This document shows, one piece after another, positions 25,040 to 34,344 of a DNA stretch of 64,000 bases. The DNA comes from Levilactobacillus bambusae (GTDB lineage: Bacteria; Bacillota; Bacilli; Lactobacillales; Lactobacillaceae): positions 464,426-528,425 of the forward strand of contig NZ_QCXQ01000002.1 of assembly GCF_003124125.1 (NCBI RefSeq), read 5' to 3'. Below the pieces are notes generated by a model, which worked only from the letters and a program-made list of their open reading frames with translations, was not told where the DNA came from and did not search any database. The translations under genes were made by a program, and so were the position numbers. Each line of letters starts with the position of its first letter. Position 1 is the first letter of the stretch.

Positions 25040-26104
25040 TTAATTAAACTCGGCGTGCGCCAGCAAGAGCTCACCCTGCATCTTAAACACCGCCTGCTTT
25101 AAAAAGTAGCCGGAGCGAATCACATTTCCGATACGATGGGTGTTGCTTAAAATGGCGTGGTACTCTTCCGGTGTCAGTGCTGCCAGTCGAGGTGCCAAAT
25201 CCGTTAAGGAATCAATCACTAACCCAACGTGGTTTTCTCGAACAAAGTTGGCGACCCCAGCCCCCGACCACACAATAACGGGTTCGTTAGCTGATAAATA
25301 AAGCGACAGTTTGCTTGGCGTGTTATACCTCGTATATTCCGCAAACTTACCAGTCACATCGGTGTAGGACTCCGAATCCCAAACGAGGCCGAAGCTCCCA
25401 TCAATAATGTGGGGAATAACGTCTGGATCATAGGTTCCCTTGACGTTGATTCCCTCCGGAACTGGTGCACCGTCATCCACGTTGGCATAGATATTCACCG
25501 GAACTTGGGTAGCGAGCTCCGCTAAGAAGGGCGCCTTATGTAGTCCCCCTGCATAGTCAATCGGAGTCCCAAGGGTGCGGTCTTTTTGGTCGTATAGACT
25601 CGTCACGTATCCCCCGGGTCCCCGGACAACCATAGCCTGATTATCAGCCAAGTTGAGTTGTTGCCGTAACTGGGCGGCCATTTTGGGGGTTTGGGCAATG
25701 ATCCCGTCACTATCCGTTAGAAATGGTTCGTCAAACGGCTGATCATAGTCCCCGTTTATTTGCCACTGTTTAACGTCATCAATGTGGGTGACAACCCTTG
25801 CTCCCCGGTTATGGACCTGCGCAATAAATTGGCGTTGGGTTGCCTTATCAAACATAAGGATCGGATAGTGGATAATTACGATATCATCCCACTTCAATCC
25901 GCCAAGCATGCCATCAAACCGGATTCGCCGCTGATCGGCGTCTTCAGTGTCGTCCCGGTACACAAAGTAATTCAAGGTTTTTCCACCAATTTGATTGACA
26001 AACTGAATGGCGTCAGCCGCCGCTTTACCCATCACTCCGGTGGTCCACTGGCTATAAAACGTGTCGTCGAAGTTCCCGTTCTGTTGGACGATATAAATTG
26101 AAAT
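25040..26104 (-). CDS. Gtf3-like glycosyltransferase with unclear start codon
   Basis: The frame encodes a GT-B-like sugar transferase similar in style to Gtf3 of Gram-positive surface glycosylation: DDIVIIHYPILMFDK, ARVVTHIDDVKQW, and a C-terminal half with NTPSKLSLYLSANEPVIVWS. The first ATG is at 26035, but the in-frame text before it (IYIVQQNGNFDDTF, then YSQWTTGVM) reads like the normal N-terminus of this family. The frame is open back to a stop at 26111-26113 and contains no ATG or TTG there, only a GTG directly before the ATG and ATT codons at 26104 and 26098. I give the ATT-based extent; a canonical start would be 26035 or 26038. Confidence 0.65.
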   Translation of the reverse strand: MSIYIVQQNGNFDDTFYSQWTTGVMGKAAADAIQFVNQIGGKTLNYFVYRDDTEDADQRRIRFDGMLGGLKWDDIVIIHYPILMFDKATQRQFIAQVHNRGARVVTHIDDVKQWQINGDYDQPFDEPFLTDSDGIIAQTPKMAAQLRQQLNLADNQAMVVRGPGGYVTSLYDQKDRTLGTPIDYAGGLHKAPFLAELATQVPVNIYANVDDGAPVPEGINVKGTYDPDVIPHIIDGSFGLVWDSESYTDVTGKFAEYTRYNTPSKLSLYLSANEPVIVWSGAGVANFVRENHVGLVIDSLTDLAPRLAALTPEEYHAILSNTHRIGNVIRSGYFLKQAVFKMQGELLLAHAEFN

Positions 26105-26194
26105 TTGATCTCAGCTCTTTTCTATTAGATGTTCCCATTCTCTTCACACTATGAAGTATATCACACGGGACCCCAATTCCTGTTAAGGTCATTA

Positions 26195-26240
26195 AAAAAT
26201 CCCCCAAGATATCGGTCATGAACCGGTTTCTTGGGGGATT
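26195..26240. terminator. Bidirectional terminator after mapA
   Basis: Arms AAATCCCCCAAGA and TCTTGGGGGATTT with an inner CGGT/ACCG stem lie between the mapA stop and the glycosyltransferase upstream region. Confidence 0.88.
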
Positions 26241-26243
26241 TCA

Positions 26244-28505
26244 TTACTTCAGGTTAACCGCCGTTCCCGCTAGATCAACGGTAAGGGGGGCACCACTAAT
26301 CAGGTGTAACGTCGTCCCGGTTTCATCAACGTGAACGTCAATGACCCGGCCCCGGAACAGCTGCCGGAACTGGTAACTGGTCCACTTCTTCGGTAGGAAC
26401 GGAGCAAAGTGCAGGCGGTCATTGCGGACTCGCATCCCGGCAAACCCCTGAACAACAGCAATCCATCCTCCAGTCATCGCGGTAATGTGCAAGCCGTCGA
26501 CCGTATCGCCGTTATAGTTATCCAGGTCCAATCGGGCCGTCCGTTCGTACAACTCATAAGCTTTATCTTCGTACCCAATATCCGAGGCTAAAACGGAATA
26601 GATCGCAGGCGATAAGCTGGATTCATGAACGGTTAATGGTTCGTAGAAGTCGAAGTTTGCCTTCTTTTCGCCGGGGGTAAAATCATCGATGAAGTCCCAT
26701 AGCCCCTGAATCACATCCCCCTGCTTAATGTACGGCGACCGTAAAATTTTATCCCACGACCAGTGTTGGTTAAGGGGGAGCTCCTCAGCCGGAATTTCAG
26801 TAGCGGGCTTTAGTTCCTTGTCTAAAAAGCCGTCCTGTTGCAGGATAATGTGCCGGTCAGAATCGGTTGGCAGGTACATTTTATTAACGATCGTCTGCCA
26901 CTGCAGCTTTTCAGCGTCACTAACGGCTAAGTCATTGGCGACTTCTGCGTCCACCCCATCAAGAATTTGCAGGGTATACTTTAACGTCCACTGGGCTAAG
27001 TAGTTGGTGTACCAATTATTATCAACGTTATTTTCATACTCGTCAGGTCCCGTTACTCCGCCCATCATATAGCAGTCTTTAATGGCATTGTAGTGAACCC
27101 GGTCAGCCCAAAACCGCGAAATTTCGGTAAGCACCTTGGCGCCCTCATGATGAACGTACTGGTCATCACCGGTATAACGCGTGTAGTTATAGATGGCGAA
27201 CGCAATATCACCGTTCCGGTGGATCTCTTCGAACGTAATTTCCCATTCGTTATGGCACTCAATTCCGTTAAACGTCACCATTGGGAAGAGGGCCCCCTTT
27301 AGACCCTGTTCCTGCGCATTATGGTAGGCCCCGTCTAATTGGTTATACCGGTATAATAAGAGGTTTTTAACCACGCCCGGGTCAGCAACCCCAAGGTAGA
27401 CGGGAACGCAGAAGGCTTCGGTATCCCAGTAGGTTCCCCCACCGTACTTTTCACCGGTAAAGCCCTTCGGCCCAATATTCAACCGGGAGTCATCCCCGTA
27501 ATACGTGGAAAAGAGGTTAAACAGGTTAAACCGAATCCCCTGCTGCGATTCATCATCGCCCTCAATCGTCACATCGGAGCGGGTCCAACGTTTGGCCCAC
27601 GCATCCGTATGGGCTTTAAATAACGTTGCGTAACTTTGTTGTTCAACCTGAGCCATTAAGCTTTGCATCCCGGATTCCAGATCGGCGGTCGTTTCATAAT
27701 CCCTTGACGTCACCACGATCACCCGTTTTTCGAGGTGGGCACTTTGCCGGGGCGCTAAGGTACCAACAAAGGAATTCGCAATGGCGCTAGTCGTTGGCTG
27801 GGCAATCGGTTGGGCCGTCAGGTTGGTGGCGTGATTGTGCATTAACATGTCCGATGTAAACTGTGGGGTACCGAACGTGTTCGGTGTGGTTTGAGCCATC
27901 ACGGAGCCAGAGTCCAACTGCTGATCCGTCTTTAAAATCTCCCAAAACGTTTCATCGTAGTTCGCGTCTTCATTCTTTACGTTGCCATCAATGGCTGGCA
28001 GTAACTGAACGTTCAGTTGGTCATCAGCCAAATTGGTCACCGTTACCCGCTGAACCGAGAGCTGCGGGGTCGCAATGCTTAAAAACCGATCAAACACCAC
28101 GTTAGCCTTGGCGTGTGGCGTTGTTACCGTAAACGTCCGGGTTAACCGCGCCTGTTTCATATCTAAATCTAGTTCAAAATCACTAATATCATCCCGGTTA
28201 AGGTCAACTTGGTCGCCGTTTAACACCACGTTCAGCTTGATAAAATTGACGGCATTAATCACCTTGCCAAAGTAGAGGGGGTAGCCGTTTTTCCACCAGC
28301 CCACCCGGGTTTTATCGGGGTACCAAACCCCGCCCAGGTAAACACCCGGCAGCGTATCACCGGAGTAATCTTCCTCATAAAACCCGCGCATCCCCATGTA
28401 GCCATTGCCCAGACTGGTCATGGACTCTTGGAGCCGTTTATCGTCCTTATCCATGCGGTGCGTCGTCACATGCCAGGGCGCAATTTCAAATGTTCGTTTC
28501 ATCAT
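26244..28505 (-). CDS. mapA: Maltose phosphorylase, GH65
   Basis: The 753-residue protein matches the length and text of Lactobacillus maltose phosphorylase. The conserved GPDEYENNVDNNWYTNYL block holds the general-acid Glu, and the N-terminal FEIAPWHV and C-terminal FRGRVIDVHV segments are typical. It converts maltose and phosphate to glucose and beta-glucose 1-phosphate in the cytoplasm, saving ATP. It lies 23 bases after malT on the same strand, so uptake and phosphorolysis are one operon. The usual partner beta-phosphoglucomutase is not adjacent in this window. Confidence 0.95.
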   Translation of the reverse strand: MMKRTFEIAPWHVTTHRMDKDDKRLQESMTSLGNGYMGMRGFYEEDYSGDTLPGVYLGGVWYPDKTRVGWWKNGYPLYFGKVINAVNFIKLNVVLNGDQVDLNRDDISDFELDLDMKQARLTRTFTVTTPHAKANVVFDRFLSIATPQLSVQRVTVTNLADDQLNVQLLPAIDGNVKNEDANYDETFWEILKTDQQLDSGSVMAQTTPNTFGTPQFTSDMLMHNHATNLTAQPIAQPTTSAIANSFVGTLAPRQSAHLEKRVIVVTSRDYETTADLESGMQSLMAQVEQQSYATLFKAHTDAWAKRWTRSDVTIEGDDESQQGIRFNLFNLFSTYYGDDSRLNIGPKGFTGEKYGGGTYWDTEAFCVPVYLGVADPGVVKNLLLYRYNQLDGAYHNAQEQGLKGALFPMVTFNGIECHNEWEITFEEIHRNGDIAFAIYNYTRYTGDDQYVHHEGAKVLTEISRFWADRVHYNAIKDCYMMGGVTGPDEYENNVDNNWYTNYLAQWTLKYTLQILDGVDAEVANDLAVSDAEKLQWQTIVNKMYLPTDSDRHIILQQDGFLDKELKPATEIPAEELPLNQHWSWDKILRSPYIKQGDVIQGLWDFIDDFTPGEKKANFDFYEPLTVHESSLSPAIYSVLASDIGYEDKAYELYERTARLDLDNYNGDTVDGLHITAMTGGWIAVVQGFAGMRVRNDRLHFAPFLPKKWTSYQFRQLFRGRVIDVHVDETGTTLHLISGAPLTVDLAGTAVNLK

Positions 28506-28528
28506 TCAAATTCCTTTCATTTTTACGG

Positions 28529-29902
28529 TTAAGCCCGGTAGGTTTCCTTAATGGTTCCCACGCTAAATGCCCCTAACAGCATAACAATTCCAGCTAGCAG
28601 GAACATGTTGATCTGACTGCTGCCGAGGAGTGGAAAGAGGGCAAAACTAGCTAATGAGGCCACAATCTGTGGCAAACAAATCGACCCGTTAAAGAGGCCT
28701 AGGTACGTCCCCATGTGGGCTCCCGTTAAGGCGTTCGTCACCATGGTCAGCGGGTAGGTGTTCATTGCGGCCCACGCCATTCCAATTAGGGCAAAGGCAA
28801 TAATCAGCGTGTATTGAGAATGAATAAAGAACACGGCGATAAACCCGACCGACCCCAATAGAAGACTGAAGGCGTAGTCAAACTTATGGTGGGAATTCGG
28901 CAGTTTGGCCAGGACGTAGGACCAAATGACAGCGGCAATGGATTGGACGGCCGCTAACACACCGTACCAGTTCCCCGCCGCTTGGTACCCAGCACTCGCT
29001 GCGTTGGTGGTATGCCAAACGTTAGAAGCAATGGCGCCCGCGGAATAAGTCCAGAGATACTGAAAGGCCATCCAGCAGAAGAATTGAACCAGGGTCACCG
29101 TCCAAAAGACCTTGGGTGCCGATTTCAAGAGGGTCCACCAGTTACCTCCCGTACTATTGGCTTCCTCGGAAATTCCGTGGTACAGGGCGTAATGTTCTGG
29201 ATCGTATTCCTTAACCTTTAACAGGGTAAATAAACTCGTTACCACAAGAATGGCTGCCCCCACGTAAAAGGAAATCACAACGGATTGTGGGACGACCCCT
29301 TTCTTGGCGGTATTGCTAATTCCCCACCAAGCAAACAGGAAGGGTAAGATCGCCGCTAGCACGGCACCCGTATTGGATAAGAAACTTTGAATTCCGTATG
29401 CGTAACTCTTTTGATTATCATTTACCATGTCGCCGACCATCATTTTAAACGGCTGCATCGCAATGTTGGATGATAAGTCCAGCAGGGCCACGGTTACCGC
29501 ACCAAACATCAGGGCGGCAAAGGAACCGTAACCGAACCCAAGACTGCCCGAGTTTGGAAGCAGACACATGACAATCACAGCAATAATGGTACCTAAAGCT
29601 AAGTAGGGTAACCGGCGGCCGCCAAACTTCGGCGACCACGTTCTGTCGGAGTAATACCCGACAATGGGCTGAACAATTAGTCCAGCTAGGGGTGGCAAAA
29701 TAAAAAACCACCCTAAGTTATTGGGGTTGGCCCCAATCGTTTGAAAGATCCGACTCATTTGAGAACTCTGCAGTGTAAAGGCCGTCTGAACCCCTAGGAA
29801 CCCAAGGTTAATCATCCAAATCATACTTGGCGTTAACTTGGGCAGCCCTGATTGAGACTCTAAAACGACCTGACCGTTATCTGGTTGTACGGTGTCAGCC
29901 AT
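28529..29902 (-). CDS. malT: MFS/GPH-type maltose permease
   Basis: The 457-residue protein has 12 helices and the sucrose/maltose-transporter pattern YYSDRTWSPKFGGRRLPYL in the helix 2-3 loop (RxGRRxP). It is the type linked to maltose phosphorylase in heterofermentative lactobacilli and probably takes up maltose with protons. The start at 29902 (MADTVQ) has AAGGAGG 9 bases upstream; the longer frame lacks a site. Promoter and three LacI-type operators lie upstream, and malR is the next gene in the same direction. Confidence 0.9.
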   Translation of the reverse strand: MADTVQPDNGQVVLESQSGLPKLTPSMIWMINLGFLGVQTAFTLQSSQMSRIFQTIGANPNNLGWFFILPPLAGLIVQPIVGYYSDRTWSPKFGGRRLPYLALGTIIAVIVMCLLPNSGSLGFGYGSFAALMFGAVTVALLDLSSNIAMQPFKMMVGDMVNDNQKSYAYGIQSFLSNTGAVLAAILPFLFAWWGISNTAKKGVVPQSVVISFYVGAAILVVTSLFTLLKVKEYDPEHYALYHGISEEANSTGGNWWTLLKSAPKVFWTVTLVQFFCWMAFQYLWTYSAGAIASNVWHTTNAASAGYQAAGNWYGVLAAVQSIAAVIWSYVLAKLPNSHHKFDYAFSLLLGSVGFIAVFFIHSQYTLIIAFALIGMAWAAMNTYPLTMVTNALTGAHMGTYLGLFNGSICLPQIVASLASFALFPLLGSSQINMFLLAGIVMLLGAFSVGTIKETYRA

Positions 29903-29981
29903 GCTATTTTCCTCCTTAAGCAATATAACTTTAACGTCCACGGTGCTTGTTCAATCAAAATGATCATTTATGATTGGCTCC

Positions 29982-30055
29982 ATTATGAAACCGTTTGCAA
30001 AATAATGCAACCGTTTGCGTAAAAATAATTTAATTACCTTTGCAACCGTTTACAA
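29982..30055 (-). promoter_or_regulatory. malT-mapA promoter with three LacI/MalR-type operators
   Basis: On the minus strand TTGCAT (30005-30010) and CATAAT (29982-29987) are 17 bases apart. Operators are at 29986-30000 (TGAAACCGTTTGCAA), 30006-30019 (TGCAACCGTTTGCG) and 30041-30055 (TGCAACCGTTTACAA). The first lies in the spacer and -10, the second on the -35, and the third upstream, so a repressor would cover the promoter and could loop. The sites also resemble cre, so CcpA may share them. Confidence 0.75.
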
Positions 30056-30069
30056 ACGTGATATATTAA

Positions 30070-30262
30070 TCATTGTTCGTTATCTTGTGAAATTAACGGT
30101 TCATTAATCCCAATCCTACCGGGGGCATAGCGAAGTTCATGGATCTCCTGCACGTCATGGCCATTGCAAAACAAAAAGGGATTATGATCAAATCCGATTA
30201 CGACTAACCGAATCCGGTAACAATCCCTGTCAAAATGGTCTGGATGCTTGAGGTTCCCACTC
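30070..30262 (-). other. Open frame without a start codon; possible gene remnant
   Basis: Between malR and malT the minus strand is open for about 62 codons (SGNLKHPDHFDRDCYRIRLV and onward to NEPLISQDNEQ, stop at 30070-30072), but no ATG, GTG or TTG begins it. I do not recognise the product. It may be a decayed gene fragment or chance. Confidence 0.25.
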
Positions 30263-30274
30263 CAACATCAATTT

Positions 30275-31237
30275 TTAATTAATTTCAAACGGAATCAGCC
30301 GGTGCCGGGCCCTTGTCGATTCATCGGACTGAAACAGCAATTGAGCTGCAGCCTCCCCCATCCGTTCCGGAAACAGATTAATGGAGTGAAATTCATTATC
30401 CACCAACTGTTTGGCGACCGTCTGGTTAAAACTAATGAAGGGAATGGTTTCCGTCTGGGTCAGGTGCCATAGGCGGTAGAATTCCATTGCTCGATCATCA
30501 TCGGTGGCAATCACCCCGTCGATGGCCGGATTATTCTCAATGGCGTGAATGGTTTCTGTATTTGAAGTCTCGGCCGTGATCGAAATAATCCGAACCGGAA
30601 TGTGGTAAGCTGCCATGACCCGTTCGAATCCCTCCCGCCGGTTCATTTCATACTCCCAACCTTGATTAGACTCCACAAAGACGGGGTGTTTCACGTGATA
30701 GTGGGTGAGGAGATACCGTGCGGCAGCGGCACCCGCTTCAAAGTTATCATTATCCACAAAGAGGTCGTCCCCGTGGTCAATTGGATGGCCCACGATTACA
30801 AAGGGAATGTCTTGATCCCTTAACCATTGAGCGACTTCATCATTAACATCTGAGTAAAGAAAAATAAACTTCTTAATGTGACTTTGCTGAACCATTGCCC
30901 GCACGTTCTGCAGCAGCATTTCGGGCGTGCTGCCAATCGCAATGGATAACACAGCGTGGTGGGCCACTAATTCTAAGTTGATGCCTCGCAATAGGTCAAT
31001 GTAAAATGGATTGGCTTGTGCCACCCGATCACTCGTTGGAAAAATAACGCCAACGGCATTCGCTTCACCGTTCGTCAGGTTTTTAGCGTTCAAATTGGGG
31101 ACGTACCCCATTTGTTCCGCCAGCTGCTGCACCCGCTGCCGGGTAGCTTGGGAGACATGTGGATTATCATTTAATGCTCTGGACGCTGTCGATACTGATA
31201 CACCGGCTTCTTTAGCGATGTCCCGAATCGTTACCAT
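30275..31237 (-). CDS. malR: LacI-family regulator of maltose genes
   Basis: The 320-residue protein has the LacI HTH at residues 3-25 (TIRDIAKEAGVSVSTASRAL), the hinge helix near 50-58 (NLNAKNL), and a periplasmic-binding-like ligand domain at about 62-320 with VDNDNFEAGAAAARYL and GVIATDDDRAMEF. It lies directly upstream of malT-mapA, whose promoter carries three matching operators, so a maltose-responsive repressor is the natural reading. The regulator carries its own start and a GAGGG site. Its own promoter has no obvious operator. Confidence 0.88.
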   Translation of the reverse strand: MVTIRDIAKEAGVSVSTASRALNDNPHVSQATRQRVQQLAEQMGYVPNLNAKNLTNGEANAVGVIFPTSDRVAQANPFYIDLLRGINLELVAHHAVLSIAIGSTPEMLLQNVRAMVQQSHIKKFIFLYSDVNDEVAQWLRDQDIPFVIVGHPIDHGDDLFVDNDNFEAGAAAARYLLTHYHVKHPVFVESNQGWEYEMNRREGFERVMAAYHIPVRIISITAETSNTETIHAIENNPAIDGVIATDDDRAMEFYRLWHLTQTETIPFISFNQTVAKQLVDNEFHSINLFPERMGEAAAQLLFQSDESTRARHRLIPFEIN

Positions 31238-31421
31238 AAATATTCCCTCTTACTTAATCTTGGCTTAAGCCTAAAGAATCCGTTTTCCTCATCATACCAA
31301 TCCCCTAATCTGATAGCAACGCAAATTTATCCGGTCGTCATTCAAAATAGTCATAATTTTCTGCATCATAAAACTAGTCGAAACTGATAGGCTTAAACAA
31401 CGATAGGGGGAACCGAACGTC

Positions 31422-32567
31422 ATGACCAGTTTACTGTTAATTTTTATTTACCTTGCCTTTGTCAGCTTAGGCCTGCCTGACTCCCTGTTAGGCTCCGCCT
31501 GGCCCGCCATGCACCAATCATTAAACGTCCCCCTGGCGAGCGCCGGTCTTATTACAATGATTATTTCAATCGGCACCATCCTATCCAGTCTCTTTGCGAA
31601 CCGATTAATCCGTAAAAGGGGGACCGCAGCCGTCACTACCTGGAGTGTTTTTCTAACCGCCCTAGCTTTGCTGGGGTTTGCCCTCTCCCCCACATTTTGG
31701 GGGTTATGCCTGTTAGCCATTCCATATGGGCTCGGCGCCGGGGCCATTGATACCGCCCTAAACAACTTTGTCGCCCTGCATTTTTCCTCGCGCCACATGA
31801 ACTGGCTGCACTGCATGTGGGGTGTTGGCGCCACGCTAAGCCCCATCTTAATGGGCACCAGTCTTAGAAATGGCTTCGGGTGGCGGGGCGGCTACCTCTT
31901 GGTGGCTGGGATTCAAGCCATAATCTGGATTGCCCTCATCATCAGTCTGCCCCTTTGGCACCGTTTTGCCGAGGTCACTCCTACCGATGCGGAACCTCTG
32001 ATCACCGACCGGGAACCCCTTTGGCACATCAAGGGATTTAAAGCGGCAACTCTCAGTTTCTTTGTTTATAACGCCCTGGAACAAACAACGGGATTATGGA
32101 CCAGTAGTTTTCTCGTTAAGGGGCGGGCGATCTCCGTAGCGAGTGCCGCTCAATACACCGCCTTTTTCTACATGGGCATTATGACGGGCCGGTTCTTCGC
32201 CGGGGTCTTGGCCAATCGAGTTAGCGACCGACGCTTAATTCAAACGGGACTGGGTTGCTTGGCCCTAGGAACCCTTCTGCTTCTCATCCCAACCTCAGGT
32301 ACCGCCATTCTCGCTCTCCCCCTGATGGGACTAGGGTGTGCCCCCATTTACCCCTCTCTCATCCACGAAACGCCAACCACCTTTGGTCCCGCTCGATCGC
32401 AGGCCATGATCGGGTATCAAATGGCCAGCGCCTACACGGGTACGACCCTTTTGCCGCCCCTATTTGGCTGGCTCACGCAAACCATCGGAATCCAACTTTT
32501 CCCGCTCTTATTGGCGGGACTCGTTTTGATTCTTACTAGTGCCATTTACCGAATCCACCACCTCTAG
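31422..32567 (+). CDS. MFS transporter, sugar-type, unknown substrate
   Basis: The 381-residue protein has about 12 helices. Its start (LIFIYLAFVSLGLPDSLLGSAWP) and the loop GLGAGAIDTALNNFVALHF are typical of the short FucP/BsMFS branch that transports sugars or their derivatives. GGGGG lies 9 bases before the ATG. It is divergent from malR but separated by 184 bases without a clear shared operator, so linkage to maltose use is not supported. Confidence 0.82.
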   Translation: MTSLLLIFIYLAFVSLGLPDSLLGSAWPAMHQSLNVPLASAGLITMIISIGTILSSLFANRLIRKRGTAAVTTWSVFLTALALLGFALSPTFWGLCLLAIPYGLGAGAIDTALNNFVALHFSSRHMNWLHCMWGVGATLSPILMGTSLRNGFGWRGGYLLVAGIQAIIWIALIISLPLWHRFAEVTPTDAEPLITDREPLWHIKGFKAATLSFFVYNALEQTTGLWTSSFLVKGRAISVASAAQYTAFFYMGIMTGRFFAGVLANRVSDRRLIQTGLGCLALGTLLLLIPTSGTAILALPLMGLGCAPIYPSLIHETPTTFGPARSQAMIGYQMASAYTGTTLLPPLFGWLTQTIGIQLFPLLLAGLVLILTSAIYRIHHL

Positions 32568-32644
32568 TGCGGCTGCCAGACCACTGCCCGGATATCAGTG
32601 AGACTCAGCAGTGCTGATCCAACATAGCATTCTGAATCGCAAAC

Positions 32645-32938
32645 CTAGTCGACGATTCCGGTCGCAAAGTTGTGGGCGTTTGTTTGGCCGTCAATGGACA
32701 GCTGTTGAACTAAAACGGGCCGCTGCTTATGGACCGCCTGAACCAGCCGCCGCTTAATTTCTGGTTGGGATTGGCGGGGCAGCGGCTGGGTTTTCCATTG
32801 GTTATCTGACTGTGCCTCCTTGATTGCTGACGTGTGATCAGAGAGAAAATATCCCTGCCACTTCATTAATCCCCGGTCGTGATAATCAACGTCAAAAAAA
32901 TGCTGGACGTCCGCATCCGTAAATGGCGGTCGCTTCAT
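32645..32938 (-). CDS. YolD-like protein, probable partner of the SOS polymerase
   Basis: The 97-residue protein contains the YolD signature DRGLMKWQGYFLSDHTSAI near residues 22-40 and no other domain. YolD-like proteins are usually encoded next to UvrX/UmuC-type Y-family polymerases in Firmicutes and are SOS-induced. Here umuC is 1.4 kb upstream on the same strand, but an amidohydrolase on the plus strand lies between them. The ATG at 32938 has GGAGG 8 bases upstream; an in-frame start 7 codons earlier overlaps that site. Confidence 0.72.
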   Translation of the reverse strand: MKRPPFTDADVQHFFDVDYHDRGLMKWQGYFLSDHTSAIKEAQSDNQWKTQPLPRQSQPEIKRRLVQAVHKQRPVLVQQLSIDGQTNAHNFATGIVD

Positions 32939-33039
32939 TTTAATCCCACCTCCGTTCAAAAATAAGGGTTTATCGTTGCGTTTTGATCCTGATTAGGAGA
33001 TAAAAGAAGTAACTATTTTTAATTTTAGGGGGTCGTTTT

Positions 33040-34047
33040 ATGGTTAAAAAAATTGCGCTGGAAGAACATTTTTCTTCCCCAATGAACACAAAGCTTTGGC
33101 AGGACGTTGATACCGCCGCTGTTTTTGGTCCCACTGATGCCCAATTCATCCGGGAAAACCTCTGGGGTAACCAAAAAAATTACGTTCAGGAATTAAACGG
33201 AATGGCCATAGATCAGGTCGTCTTGTCCCTGAATTCCCCCGGCGTCCAAGGAATTAGCGACAAGCAGCAGGCGATTGCACTGGCAAAGGAAAGCAACGAT
33301 GCCGTGACGGAAGCCTATGTTAACGCTTATCCCGGCCGGTTTAGTGCTTTCGCCGCCGTGGCGCTCCAAGATCCGCAGGCTGCCGCTGACGAATTAGAAC
33401 GGGCGGTAACCCAGTTAGGGATGAAAGGCGCTTTAATTAATGGCTATACCAATTTAGCCGACCCCGACGAAGTGGTTTACTTGGACGATCCCTCAATGGC
33501 CGTTTTTTGGGCAAAGGTTAACGAACTAAACGTCCCCGTCTACCTTCATCCTAGAAATCCTCAACCGTCACAACAACGCATTTATGCGGGCTATCCGGGG
33601 TTAATCGGTTCAGCTTGGGGCTACACCCAAGAGACCGCCGTGCATACCGTTCGACTGATGATGAGCGGGCTTTTCGATCAGTATCCGAACTTGCACCTCA
33701 TTCTGGGTCACCTGGGCGAAGGCCTCTCCCAAACACTACCCCGGACGCAGGCCCGCCTATACAAACAGCGGCACGGTCAGACGGGGGCCAAGAACCTTCG
33801 ACCCCTGACGGATTACTTGCGCACAAACGTCTTTGCTACTACCAGCGGCCACTTTTCAACGGCCGCGTTTCTGGCGGCCCTAGAAGCATTTGGCCCCGAT
33901 CACATGTTATTTTCGCTAGATTTTCCCTACGTGACTAATGAAGAGGGTGCAAACTGGTTTGATCAGCTGCCAATTGACGACTCGCTCAAGGAACAAATTG
34001 GTTACCAAAACGCCGCTCACCTCTTAAACCTGCCATTAAGTGATTAA
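33040..34047 (+). CDS. Amidohydrolase 2 family decarboxylase (gamma-resorcylate/ACMSD-like)
   Basis: The 335-residue protein has the metal-binding ALEEHF start (E8 and H10), YLHPRNP near 173, ILGHLGEGL near 225 and the final FSLDFPYV with the metal Asp near 293. This is the pattern of non-oxidative decarboxylases such as 2,6-dihydroxybenzoate decarboxylase and ACMSD. A role in decarboxylating aromatic acids is likely; the substrate is not defined. GGGGG-type site lies upstream. Its 3' end overlaps the convergent gene at 34036 by 12 bases. Confidence 0.87.
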   Translation: MVKKIALEEHFSSPMNTKLWQDVDTAAVFGPTDAQFIRENLWGNQKNYVQELNGMAIDQVVLSLNSPGVQGISDKQQAIALAKESNDAVTEAYVNAYPGRFSAFAAVALQDPQAAADELERAVTQLGMKGALINGYTNLADPDEVVYLDDPSMAVFWAKVNELNVPVYLHPRNPQPSQQRIYAGYPGLIGSAWGYTQETAVHTVRLMMSGLFDQYPNLHLILGHLGEGLSQTLPRTQARLYKQRHGQTGAKNLRPLTDYLRTNVFATTSGHFSTAAFLAALEAFGPDHMLFSLDFPYVTNEEGANWFDQLPIDDSLKEQIGYQNAAHLLNLPLSD

Positions 34048-34344
34048 CTGGTTTGAACTCGGCCACCGCAACCCGTCAAACCCGGCGTAAACCACGGAAA
34101 TCTGGGTTGCACCCTTAATTTCGGTCATGATGGTTTCAAAATCCGCCAACTCCGTCGTTTTAACGGTATGGAGTGGAATGGAGCGCTGCCGGTGACCTAG
34201 TTTGTGAATTAAAATAAAGAAATTAATCCCGCCTTCATAGGGATCCCAGGCCACGGACAGTTGATAGATTGTTCGTGGCCGTTTTTTAAAGTGGTCGGCT
34301 AAGCGATCTAGAATAATAGCCGTTTCTCGGTGGCAATCAATCAT
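34036..34344 (-). CDS. Small hypothetical protein coupled to umuC
   Basis: The 102-residue protein is not recognised. It has an alternating helix/strand pattern (ETAIILDRLADHFKKRP; TIYQLSVAWDPYEGGINFFILI). The ATG at 34344 lies 8 bases inside the end of the Y-family polymerase gene, with GGGGGG upstream, so translation is coupled. A small gene in this place after lactobacillar umuC suggests a role in the same damage response; this is inference from position only. Confidence 0.65.
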   Translation of the reverse strand: MIDCHRETAIILDRLADHFKKRPRTIYQLSVAWDPYEGGINFFILIHKLGHRQRSIPLHTVKTTELADFETIMTEIKGATQISVVYAGFDGLRWPSSNQLIT

